Source: Rhea pennata
Taxonomy: Eukaryota > Chordata > Aves > Rheiformes > Rheidae
Direction: 5' to 3'
DNA: 64,000 nt
Assembly (NCBI RefSeq): GCF_028389875.1
Contig: NC_084672.1
Span: 9,040,458-9,104,457, forward strand
Made by a program: the position numbers and the translations under genes. Shown here piece after piece: positions 1 through 11,814 of this stretch (position 1 is its first letter; every line of letters starts with the position of its first letter). A model generated the notes under the pieces. That model worked only from the letters and a program-made list of their open reading frames with translations, was not told the origin of the DNA and did no database searches.

Positions 1-3000
1 ATGCCAAAGCAGCCTCTTGGCATGTGAAAGGTTTGAGCACACAGAAAAGGAAGGAATTGTACAAGGATGCAGGGCAACGAGGTGCCCTGAAATGGCATTG
101 ACTGGAGAGTTATTCAGCATGAATGTTAAGGAAAAAAACTGAAAGAGAGAAACCAGTGAGATTCTTAACAGGGCCTTAAATCATCAACACACTAGAATAT
201 TCTTAGGCTTCCTGGAAGGGGTGAGCAATGTAAGTTTGCAGGTATTTTGATTTGGTGATGTGACTCATATGAAAGACCTCTGAGCTGGCTGCTGTGCTGT
301 GGGAATGAGAGATCTGACATGCGAAAGCTGACAACTTCTCGCACAGAGATGTGTGAGTGGTTGGGAACTGGGGGTTACCAGAAGCACTGAACACTTCTGA
401 TTCTCTAGGGGAAATTTAGTACTGCAAGCAAGGGTCCCTGGGGACCATCCATCCATCTGCAGAGCAAAGGGTTTATACAGTGAGGCAGTAGCCCTGGATA
501 CTGCCCCTTCTCACTGCATACCTCCTGCATGGCTCAGTCCTGGAGGGGAGGCCAAGGGGGACACGTTGTCTATGGATCTTGTCATCTTCTACCACAGCTA
601 AAACCATCAAGAGGGAGATAAAATTGAACTGGGGAAGCTGGTCTGGGAGGAAATAAAAGAAGATGGTGAAACATCCTGTTGTCATGTACTTGGCCTTTGC
701 TCAAGCCTTTCTAGAACCAGAGACAGGAGTGAAAAGCAGCTCTTTAATCCTTACTGTACCATCCAGTCCCCTAGATCAGGGCAAGCTGGCACAGCTGTTT
801 TATGCTCAGGCTAGCTGTCAGTATCTTGCTGGCAGAGGAATCTGAGGAGTAGGAGAGACCTCCCCAACACAGCCAGGGCAGCAAAAGCCTCATAGTTTGA
901 AAGTTGTCTGTGGTCTTAGTTGATACTATCTGCTGTCTCCATCAGCTGGAAGACAAAACTAGCTGAATGTCTCCAGAACTAAGGCTTGTCTTGCAAATAC
1001 TAAACAGGCAGACAACACTGAGGAAAACCTACTCCAATGTTTTGCTAAAGATCCTCAGATGCAGGTCCTTTCCAGCAAGCAGCAAAATCAACACTTGCAC
1101 TATAGTTGGGGTTCCCATTACTGCAGGAAAACATCTGAAGTATTTGATATAATCTGTTGCTTAGTGGCTTACTCATAAGACAGGAAGGTCTCTCTTTCTC
1201 TTAGGAGGTTCTCCCTACCTTGTGGAAGGATCAGCTACCTTCACAGAAAGTTCATGTGAGTGATATACATATGCCTTTCCAAGGATCAAAGAGCTTGAGC
1301 ATTTGGAAACAGGAGAAAACAATCCATTGCTGCTCCACTAAAAACACTAGTGATCTGCTCAATAGGAAAAAATCCTTCTGTGTTTTTAAAAATAACTTTA
1401 GACCAAGAGATTGATATGCTTTCACCTAGATTTCGAATCTTACAAAATATTTATGGCAAACAGTAACACTTGCTTAGACCCCTGGCACTCCCTAATAAGC
1501 ATCATGCAACAGACTGTCTTCCCCCTTTCCAGCCAGTAGCCAGAAAGGCTCAGGCCTTCTCCCATACTATTTGCCCTTTTTTCTTCTAGGTGACCTCAAA
1601 GGGAAGATTAGGTGGAGATTCTACCTTACAAGGAAAACTATATTGTGCATGTCTTGAATTTATGAGCAAGAAATCTATTTGAAATGAAAGCTGGGGCTGA
1701 AAAACTCATTTAAGTAAATCAAAGCAGAGTGTTTACACAATGTCTGGAATTAATGCGGAGAACTTGTAGGTGCCAACTCTGGAAAGAAGAAAATGGTGAG
1801 TAAGAAGAGGTAGATACTGAGCCTATAATGAAGCTAGAAGCTCTTCCTTAATGTCAGAAGGAAGATTGCTTTTTCTGCTGTGAAGCACCAGGAGCATATG
1901 ATACTTGGTAATGCCAAGGCCAGACAGGATGCAATTGCTCATCCATCTCCTTTTTTTTCTAAGGTGTGACTGTGTGAGTGTGTTTGGTGTCACCAGCTGT
2001 ATGTTTCCAAAATACAGATGGCCTCAAAGATCATTGTGCAGAATGGCACACACAGCACACAGCAGAGTATATGCTTAGCAGGAGCTAGCTGCAGGCTTTG
2101 TATTTTATCATGTACGTATTGACATGGAGAAACAAAAATGCAAACCAAGGCTATGATCAAACAATAATATATAGCAAGAGGTAAAAATTTGGTCCATTGT
2201 GAAGCTGGCAGCTGATGTGGAAGACATCTGCTTCAGGACCTCCCTTCCAGTCCTGTACGCTGCCTTATTAGGTGAACTTTTCCATCCCATTTCTTAGTGG
2301 CATTATGTGTCACATCCAAAACGGTTTTGGGTAGCTGCATGGGAATAGGTATTAGATTTGGGAGTAACTAGCAAAATTAGTAAAGAGCCAGAGACTTAGA
2401 TCTCTGAGCCTCTGGATTCTGTATTGAAACATGGCCCTTTACTGAAATTAAAGGCTGCAAGCCAGAGTTTTTGCTGTTCAGCAAGAGGTTCATTCAGCTC
2501 CAGGCAGGGACTAAGGAGGATGCTCAGTCTCTTAATGGCAAGCTGCGGAAGGAATCCTCTCAGGATTACACACTTGCCTTGAGGCAACACCAGGCCTTAC
2601 AGGTGTTAGGTACTTTGGAAAACCTTCTGCCCTACCTAAATGCAGTATCAGCCATCCAAATAGTCTGAAGAACCAATTCCTTCTGGAGAGCCTTCTGTAT
2701 TGTTTAAAGCAAGGCATAAGGGCCTTGCTTTAAACCATAAAAGTGTGTTCTTTTGTGTTTTGATGTGTGGTTTTTTTTTTCTTTTTTGTTTTTTTTTCTT
2801 CTGTATGTACAGGAATATTTCTCAAGGCTGGCAGCAGCTCCAGAAAAGCAAGTGTAGATTATTTCCTTCCTCTAGGATATTATTGCTTATCTGCCCCTTG
2901 CTACCAAAGAAGCATCTAACACTGAATGCAGCATGTTAGATGAGTATGCAGGGTTTATATATTGAGTTTTTGCTGGTGAAGCCATCTGAAGGCTGTAACC

Positions 3001-6000
3001 TCATTAATTTACATATCCAGGCTTGTCAAATGATTGTCATATAACAAGGGAAAATGAACAGCTCTTTAGTAGGACAGCTCAAGAAACCTTGTTGCAGCTC
3101 CCTGGAGGTGGACCTTCAGCTGATAAAACATGCATAATTGACAGTGCATTTAAACTGATTTTGGGATAGCTGAGAGTCTGTTTTCTAAATGCTCTTGGGA
3201 GGTGTTGGGACCAGGGAATGTAGCATGACCAAGCTGGTGCTGCAGAGGTCAGAAAGTACAGATGTGCTCTTACAGCAGAGCCTTGCATATGTCCAGGAGT
3301 GAATTACCGTTCTGGACTCAAGCTCTGAACTTCAGAGCAACTGAATGGGCTCTAAGTGAATGAAAAATGGATGCTGGAGAGCTTTGTTCCACTATATGCT
3401 GGCCAAATGCATCCCTCCCTCCTTATGCTTCTGCTATGCAAGAAGCAAGGAGGAGTCTCTAACAACTTGTTGCTCCAGAGAGTTCCCTGCTGCCCTCAGG
3501 GGGCAGGTCCCAGATCGTGCTAACCCAAGGGGCAGTAGTGGGTGCTGAATGATTGTTGCTCTGAGAAAGCTTACTGAGGAGAAAAGAGATTTCCAAGTTT
3601 CATTTCATCTTTGTAGATTAAATTCTTCCTTGCAAGCCAAGGGCTACATCCCGCTGTGCTTAAAATAGGGTGCAAGGAGGCTTTATGAAATGCAAAATCA
3701 CTCTTCCATCTCTGAAAGTTAGATGTCTGGTTGCAGCATTTTTCCAGGCTCCCTTATTAGCTGACAGAGGAATGCTGGCTGAACCCCTCTTTGAAGGTTC
3801 TTGACTGAGAAATTTATTTTATAAGGAGATGAATTGCCCTTTAAAGTTTCTTTTGCTCCCCTCTGACTAGAGAGGCTTCTGGAGCTTCAGCTAGTCTGAA
3901 GGGTTCATTATTCCTTTGAATTTAGAGGCTATAAGGGTGATTTGAGTATGCCTGATGCTCTCTATATTGAGCATGCACTCAGGCCTTAGTGCTGATCTGG
4001 TACCTTGTGTAAAGGACTTCAGCTGTCATCTACTCATCCTAAAAGACATTTTTCGATTTCTCTGTCCTTGAAGGGCAGAAACTTCCCTTCACATACCTAG
4101 TGGTGTGTGTTACAGATGACAGACAGTGGTTTTCTTGTGTGAAAACTATTTTTTTGGGTGACAAGTGGTATGGGATTTTGGTGTTCTTAAGCAGAAGGTC
4201 TGCATGTTTAGCCTTCATCTGTTCTCTAACTCAAGAAGTGCTGCAGAAGCTAATGGATGTGTAATATAAAACCAATATAAGTCAAAGTAGAATGAGTTAT
4301 TCTATAGTAGATACCAGAAAGAGCTAAATGCTTATAAGGCTTTTGGTGTCAGGTAAAACAGTTGCTCCAGACTGCATCCGATCACTAAATTGTCACTGAT
4401 TGGATCACTAAATGAACTTAGCATGCCACTAGCTGTTTAGCTTTTACTAAGATTTCCTTTGGCATCTTGCTCACTGAATATATGTCCATATATGCTTGGG
4501 TATTTTGGCTCTTCCTGTGTAAGCATAAGTGTTCCTTTATAGTAATATAATGAAATAGTCAAATTATAATTGGCTGGGACTATTTTTTTTTCTTTTTTTG
4601 AAAGAAAGACTATAAAGACCCTGCAAATTGAAATAGCACAGAACCCGAATTATGCCTCGGGTTGCCTTTGATTTGTGGATGGGGAAGAGAGGAGGTCTGG
4701 ATCACCCACTACTGCTGAGGGATGCGTTGATACAAAGCATCACTGTGTATTATCAGAGCATTGTCTGTGTTTATGCCTGCAGTAGCAAGGGGTGTGTAAG
4801 GACAGGAGCCAGCTGAGGCTTGGGAAGAAGCTTAACAGTTTTTCTAGTCTTAAACAACTGCTTTATCTTGTGCCTTACACACTAAGAATGTCTCTGTGCC
4901 TTCAGGTTTCTGTTTCCTGTAGCAATCCAAGTGGCTGATGCAGCATGACTGTCAGTGTTGGGAGGACTACATCCTTCAGTGACACAATATCAGAGCAACT
5001 ACTGCCATATAGCTTTCTTACTGGGAGGGAAACAGGACTTGATTGTTCCAGGGATGGTCTCAGGATCAGTGCAGGCAGAAGCAGCATCCAAGCTTCTCTC
5101 TGCATAAAGACCTTACTCTCAGAATGGTTTGGAAGCCAGACAGAATGGAATATTTCTCCTATTTTCTTTACAGCTGAAAAAACATGAAAAATCACAGAAG
5201 TGCATTTATTACCATATTTAAATGTCAAAGTTTGTCTTTTTTAAGAAAAAAAAAAGAAGGAAATAAAACTGGTTTTGCCCAGCCCCCCCTTCCGCCCCCC
5301 ATCACCACCACCACCGTTCTCTCCCTCCCATTTCCTGGACCAGACTGAGTTTTTAACAGCACAGCTCTCAGTCATGCACAGAGGCTGGGAATACGCAGAA
5401 GGACAATAAGGTGTTTGTTCACAGAGATCATAGAGGAAAGGGCTGCATTTCCACTGGGGAGAGGAGAAGCCAGACTTTTACTCAGAAGCTGGAGGAACTT
5501 GGGACATGCTATCTAAACAGACACAAGAACCTGCCTGATATCTCTGTGCCTGTACAATTGTCTCCTCAAACCTTCTCCAAACACTTGGCCAAAAGGCTGG
5601 TGCCTAAAAATGCTAATATCGAAATAAGGTGGGATGGAGGTGTCGCTGTGTCCTATAGAAACTGAGGTCTGCTCCCTGATGGAGAATGAACAGAGGCTGG
5701 AAAACCAGTTGAAGAAAGAGAATCCAGGGCTAAAAGAGTAGAGCTGAATTTGGCTCTTGTTCAGGGGCCTCTTTATATCCAGAATGTTAACAGAAATATT
5801 GTCTTTGGAAACACCTTTATGCCCATGCATATCTTTTAGTTAACGAGTGGCATTTCACTAGCTGCCAGAAAAAATATGTAAGGATATTATAAGTCTTTCA
5901 AAACTTAAAACCAAGGAAGCTTAAAATGACCTTCTCGCCCCCCCCCCTTCCAAAAAAGATAACAGGATTAAGGATGAAGAAAATAAATTTAATTGCTACA

Positions 6001-8803
6001 AGGGTGATTAATGTGGTATGGAATGAGCAAAGGCCACAGGAGAAACTGTGGATGGGACACAATTAAAAATAAACTAGAACAGAATATGCTTTCCAGAAAG
6101 CAAACAAATTAGAATATGCTGCAAATGGGCCATCTGGCTGTTTTCCACTGTACAGTCTTACTGTGTAGGCACTTTGTTGGACTTTCACTGTCATGACTCT
6201 TCTTTTTCTTGTTCTCTCCAGATTCTTCAGTCCTTAGAAAATCTGGCGGCAGGTTCTGAAGAACAAGGGGTTAAACCTGTCTGCATATATATATATACAG
6301 GCTTCCCTCCATGCCCACTTAGATTCTCAAATAAACATGTTTATATGCAGCCAATATAGGATGGTCTGTACACAACCTGATACAGAAGCATGGCCTTAGG
6401 CATAAAATAGCGGCAGTAAGTTTAAATGAAAGGGGCAGTTGTTGTCTGGGGTGGAGAGCTCCTAAGCCTACTAGCATTCCCTGATGCTGCCTTTCTTGGA
6501 AAGGTAAGAGCTTTTCCTGAATTCTTCCTGCCCCAAGCTGAATTGGAGAAGGCCTTGTTTCTGTGTCTCACTGGTTAGAGAAGGTAGGATGACTGGGATT
6601 CTTGTGGCAGTTTGGTCAGATTCTTGTTTTTCCAGACTGCTTGGTAGCTTGCACAAGGACAGTTATTCCAACACACAGGGATACTCGTGACCTCGTATAA
6701 CTTCTGCCTCCTCCTCTTTGCTCTCCACAAAAGCTGCTCATTCCAACTGTTCTCCCCAAAAGTGCAAATAAAGTTCTGTAAGAAAGTCGTTGCAGGGCTG
6801 GCAGCTGCCTCTGTAGCACAGACCCTGCAGTGAGCATAGTGTGCTCATAGCCCCTTGTGCATAGGATGTTCTCTTCTGTAGGGTGAATGTTCACGTTCAA
6901 GCTAATTATCCTTCTCTGATAGTGGAGGGCTGAGTCATCAGTTTTAAGGTACGTCCTGCATAGCCTATTTTAGGTGTTGCTTTAGAATGAGAGGAATTGT
7001 TTTCCCTATTCCATCGACTAGACAGAATAGGTCTCCACCCTCCATGCTGTCAATGTCTGCATTTAGTTAGACAGATCCCTGTCTTCATTTACTTTCTTCC
7101 AGAAGTGCTCCTTAAAGCAGATCTTTGCTCATTGTCGTGCACTCAGACATCCCACTAGAGACAGCACAGAACTCTGAGGTGTTACAGCATGGAATGATTG
7201 TGATAACAGTAGGACACTGGTCAAAGACATTTTCAGCAAGTGAATCTCAATTGGAACTGCATACAGACTCAGATCTCTTTGGTTGCAGTTAGGGGAGTGA
7301 ACAGTAGAGATCAGAATTGCAAATGGCACCCTGAGGAGTAAGTTGGGTTTCTTACTGGAAGAGAGTCAAGACTTTGGCAGAACACACCCAAAATGTTGTT
7401 ACTGAGATTTGTTTAACTATTGCTAGGAAGGAAAAGTTACTGCTCCTGGGCTTCTGTGGGAGAAGAGAAGGGTTCTTTTTCCTTATAACTAAGCCAAGCT
7501 ATGAAGATACTGCTGGTCCCAGCTGTTGGCATATGAGGATATTTTTGCTTGTGGAAGATCAGCATAAAGCTTAAATATGACCAGGACTACATGCACTTGT
7601 CTTAGCTTTCAGGACAAAGTAAATTTTGTCCATTTTGTTCTGTGATGTCTAACTGGTGCACGATGAATCTGCTCTACTCCTACTCTTTGCCAAAGCATGC
7701 AGAAATGGAAAAGGCAACTGTGTAGGACTCAGAACAGTTCTAGCTTATTGTAGGCATGGGCCCTGAAAATTTTTTCAGCCAGCTGCTGTTGTATTTAAAT
7801 GTCTCTATTTCCATGCTCTAAGATATTTCTATTCTTCTGTAGGCAGTCTAGATCTGAAGGCTGCCTCACCTCTCTTGGCTGAGTTTATCACATCATGTTT
7901 GGGGCTGTTCAGCTTAAATTGATTCTGGCAAAATGCTGAGCCTGCTGATGGGTACCTGCCTTAAAGAGCCTGGAGAAGTGATAGCTTTTATTTGATGTTA
8001 GGATAGGTATAACGACCATGAGGAGAATTTTCTCTACTATGATCCCACCAATGTTCCTTCTGCTGTGGAGGGCTTACCCCATAGCAGCCTGGAGAAGACA
8101 TGGGAAATCAATTTCCAAGATTTTATCTTTGACCTCCCATTTCTCTTTTTATCCAGAAGATTAAGAATAGAGGGTATTCACTGGTGTGGCACATTTTTAA
8201 TGATGCAGGTAGAAGTAATCTGAGCCTACCCCAAAACCTCAATTCATTTCAGGGAGATAGTTCTTGGACACAGTCAGGTTGGTCCATAGTGGAAGCAGTC
8301 ACATATTTGAGGAGGGTTCTTGATGAACAGTCCCACAATTGTATGTCATTTTAGGATACATTCCTCTAAGAACATGGTTCAGGGATTTGCCTTGAGTTTT
8401 CTCCCAGAGCTTAAAGTTTGTGCCAAAATGAAGAAGCTGTGTCTGCTTCAAGGGCTTTGCAGTTCCTCGTGTATTAGCAGTGATTGGTGTATAACCTGGA
8501 GATGTTCCTCAAGGTACAGATTAATCTCTTATCTCTGTCCTCTGCTATTTAGCTTACTCCTGGATCTACTTTCTGCTGTCTAACACAATGCCAGAGGCTG
8601 CCTATCATATGCAGACCTCAGGGATGGCTGGCTTAGATTGAGCAGGGAAGGATGTTAATTTTACAGGATGTGTTTTTGCCTGTTATCCTACAAGACAGTT
8701 AAAAATACATGAAGTAATTATTCATAAACATGATTCTTTGTATTGCCTGGAGCCGGGCAAGATGGATAATACAGGAGCAGAGATCAAAACCTTTATACGT
8801 TCA
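1..8803. other. Non-coding DNA, probably ACAN intron 1 or 5' flank
   Basis: AT-rich to average DNA with stops in all frames. No ORF here resembles a known protein and no convincing exon is visible. ACAN exon 1 is usually non-coding and separated from the signal-peptide exon by a long intron, so this is most likely intron 1, but exon 1 itself is not identifiable by eye. T-rich tracts occur near 2769-2800 and 4580-4600, a C-rich tract near 5937-5948, and a perfect hairpin at 2702-2735. Confidence 0.55.
2702..2735. repeat. Perfect 14-bp inverted repeat with 6-nt loop
   Basis: Left arm GTTTAAAGCAAGGC (2702-2715) is exactly reverse-complementary to GCCTTGCTTTAAAC (2722-2735), separated by ATAAGG. 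It is a strong short hairpin in non-coding DNA with no neighbouring gene feature. It is too short for a typical pre-miRNA. Confidence 0.9.
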
Positions 8804-10080
8804 TATTCATAGATTTTAATGTCAGAAGGGACCTGTGTGTCCAGGGCCCTTAAACTTCACCTATTTACCTCTGTATTGAGTCCAATAACTTATGTTTGCC
8901 TTGTCCATATCTTCTAAAGAAGCACTCCAGTCTTGCTCCCCAGCTGTCTCCACCTACAAAGGGAGGGAAACTTCATTGCCTCCCTTGATAACTGTTCCAA
9001 TGATCTATCACCCCCTGTTTAAAACATGGACTTTTTCCCCATTTGAGTTTGTTTGGTGTGTGATTCCTAGGTATTAGTTCTCATTATGCCTTTTTGTTAG
9101 ATTAGCAGTTTCTGCTTAAAATTATATTTATATACTATAGCCAACTTGCTTTTTGGTCTTATTTTTGCTACAGTAACTAGGTCCAGGCTCCTACTCACCT
9201 TCCATAAGACATTTCCTCCAGCCCTCAAATCCTTGCTAGTGGATTTGCTATATTCTGTACCATATTTTCCAAAGTCCTTGTGCCATCCCAGAAGTGTGCA
9301 TAGTGTTCCAGTCACTTACTGCTGACACATAAAGAGGTATTCCTATTTATTTTGATATCAGAGGATGGCATTAGCCATCCTGAGTCACTGCTTTCTGGGA
9401 CACAACATCCCATCTTCCAAGCATGTTTTGCAACCCTTGTTCCTAAGTGTATCATTTTTTATTTGACACTATTAAAATATAGTATGTTTAGAAACATATT
9501 GGATCTAATACAAACCCTTCTAGAAGTCCATTAGAGACACCTTAAGACAAGATCCTCAGATGACTCCCTTTAGAGACCTCCTACCTTCTGCTAAGCTGTT
9601 TAATGTATCGTTGACATTACCTATCCTTGTAGTCTGGAACCCTGTGAAAGTCAAACACTTATCAAAATCAAGTTACATTGTCTCACAACCATATAGGTAG
9701 CCTTATCAGACAAATTTGTTGTCATACAGACAAATACAATCAATTTTGGCAGCATCTGTTTGCTCTACTAGTGCCTCGGCTAAGATTAACATTATTCCTG
9801 TTCTTTGGTGCTTAATGAATTGAAATGTGTCAGATTTTTCCATTATTTTGCCTGGATCCGATGTCAAGCAAACCATGCTGTATTTATGAGGTTCATCTTT
9901 ATATATCTTTTTGAACTCTTGGCACAGCACTGCCATATTTAGGACATGCCCCAGTGCTCCAACACAGAATATAAATGAACATCAGCAGGCCACCAATTTG
10001 CTCAGTTCACTCTTTAAGGACTCTTGGGTATGGCTGTTTGGCCAAGCTGACTTCAGACTGTTTATCTGTAGCAAATTGTG
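8804..10080 (-). mobile_element. Ancient CR1 LINE fragment, antisense, 3' end to reverse transcriptase region
   Basis: Read on the minus strand, this is a decayed CR1 (chicken repeat 1) non-LTR retrotransposon. The left edge resembles the CR1 3' terminus (a GGTCCCTTCTGAC-like motif followed by an ATCTATGA-like motif). The middle (about 9360-9480) matches CR1 3' sequence that I recall. The right part encodes reverse-transcriptase-like peptides on the minus strand: VCLTSDPGKIMEK near 9840-9880, and PYPRVLKE near 10007-10030, which resembles the CR1 HPRVLKEL motif. It carries many indels and stops. The divergence suggests an old insertion, older than the CR1 at 31.9-32.6 kb. Both outer limits are approximate. 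Confidence 0.75.
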
Positions 10081-11737
10081 TTTCCAATTCTTCTTGCTTA
10101 ATAAGCAGAAGGTACTTTATTGCTCTTTCCAGCCCATGCTTTGGGCACGTTTCCCTGCCATTTTCTACGTGCCTAATGCTAAACACTGGACTCTTCTGCC
10201 ACATTGCAACATGTTGGATGATATTCCTATAGTGATGGCCAATACCATGCCAGAGAGACACCCAAGCTTGCACACAACTGCACAGTTTCTCCCTAAAGCT
10301 GGCACTTCCCTGTTATTTTATTCCTAGGCCCAGCGGAAATTGAGACATGTCCGTTTTTGTCTCATTCAGCCCTACAGGTGCAAACTCAAGCCTACATCCT
10401 CCTCTGCCAGTGTATTCCAGTCCCCCTCTGTCTTATTTGCTGCCAGCATAGCTGTCTGTCGTAACAAAAGAATTCACAAAGATAAGATTTTGTGATGTTT
10501 AAGTTGAAATGAATGAGTGCATACTGTCTTCTGGCATTCAGGGGTTGCTTTTTTTCATAATTGAAAGGCTAATGCTGGGCTGCACAGGATGAGGTTTATT
10601 TTTGGCCTCATTTTGCCTGTGCAAATGAGGATATTTAGTGAATGTTTCTGCTAGGTTGATAGGTGCATACTGAGAATATTCCTTGTCAGCTGCAGCCAGC
10701 TGGGATCTTTCTGGATCACAGGAGTCAAACAGCCAATATTTGGACAGGTGAGCTCAAAGGAAACTTGTGATTCATTAGGTGGGGTCCTTCCTTATGAGTC
10801 AATGCTGAATCAGTGCTGAACTGTGGTGCCGAAAGATGCTATATTGTTGGAGGACACATTTTTTTATTTGAAATATTAAAACTGACCTGCACATTTGTGG
10901 CTATTTAAAATCCTATGATATTATGCATAAGAATGATTATGAATGATAATCCAGTTAGGATTAATTTATTTGGTGTCCCTATATTGCTTCTGCCATTTAG
11001 TGTCAGGAAGATGCTGCTTTCTTTTCCTAGAGTTTTCTCAAGTAGCAGATTGCTCTGCCTAGTTGAGGGATCCCAACAGGATATTTAATGGATGCAGTTA
11101 TGTCATGTCCAGAGTTGTATCCTGCAGAGGTACAGCATCCGTTTGCAGTTAAGGCTATGTATGCTGGCAGTGAGAGAGTGTGCTACAAAGCATTATAACT
11201 TTTGGCATAAAAGGAGCAGATTTCCCTTCAGAGCATTTTAAGGTATGAAAAACGCATCTAGTTATCTGTCCTAGGAGGCAGGGCTGGTTTGGATGGAGGA
11301 TGCAGTGATGGCCAGCTCCTGTTCTGAGGTGAAGGGTTAGCTGGGTCTGATGGCCCACCTGCAGTAAATACCAAACAAGTGTGAAGAACTGTTTCAAATT
11401 TGTCTTTGTGCTCCACAGGGAAAATTGGATCACAAGAGAGATAATAGGAAAGCAATGTAGTAAGTCATCTATAATAACACTTAAGTCTGTTATGAATAAC
11501 AGAACATTGTATTTATTTGTCTGAAGGACTGATTTCCTGAAGCAAGATGCACTTCAGGACCATGTGCTTCCCCAAGGCCCAAATTTCACTGCCAGTCACG
11601 TACAGGAATCTTGAGGGGTGACTGAAAGCATTATGCAAATGTGTTAGCTGCTCCCTTAGCAGCATCCACATCACCCTATTCTATGCTGCTGTGGTCATAC
11701 AGCTGTCTTAAAACCTTTCTCTCTGTGTTTCTTGCAG
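10081..11737. other. Non-coding DNA upstream of the ACAN signal-peptide exon
   Basis: No exon, RNA gene or recognised repeat is visible. The stretch probably completes ACAN intron 1 and ends in a pyrimidine-rich acceptor (CTCTCTGTGTTTCTTGCAG) at 11737. The old CR1 may extend some way into its left end. Confidence 0.5.
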
Positions 11738-11744
11738 GTAAACT

Positions 11745-11814
11745 ATGACCACTTTACTATTAGTGTTCGTGTGTTTGCGAGTCGTCGCTGCAGCCGTCTC
11801 TGTGGAGCTCTCAG
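11745..11814 (+). CDS. ACAN: ACAN exon 2: start codon and signal peptide
   Basis: The exon starts at 11738 after CTTGCAG, with seven untranslated bases before ATG at 11745. It encodes [20 protein letters not shown] and a few more residues, a classic hydrophobic secretory signal. The donor is CAG|GTACGT, phase 1. The first exon bases read GTAAAC, so the acceptor AG is immediately followed by a donor-like hexamer. Confidence 0.95.

Noticed and set aside
1-11737. Search for ACAN exon 1 and its promoter
   Set aside because: No CpG-rich start region or conserved 5' UTR is recognisable by eye, so no exon 1 is claimed. Transcript data would decide.
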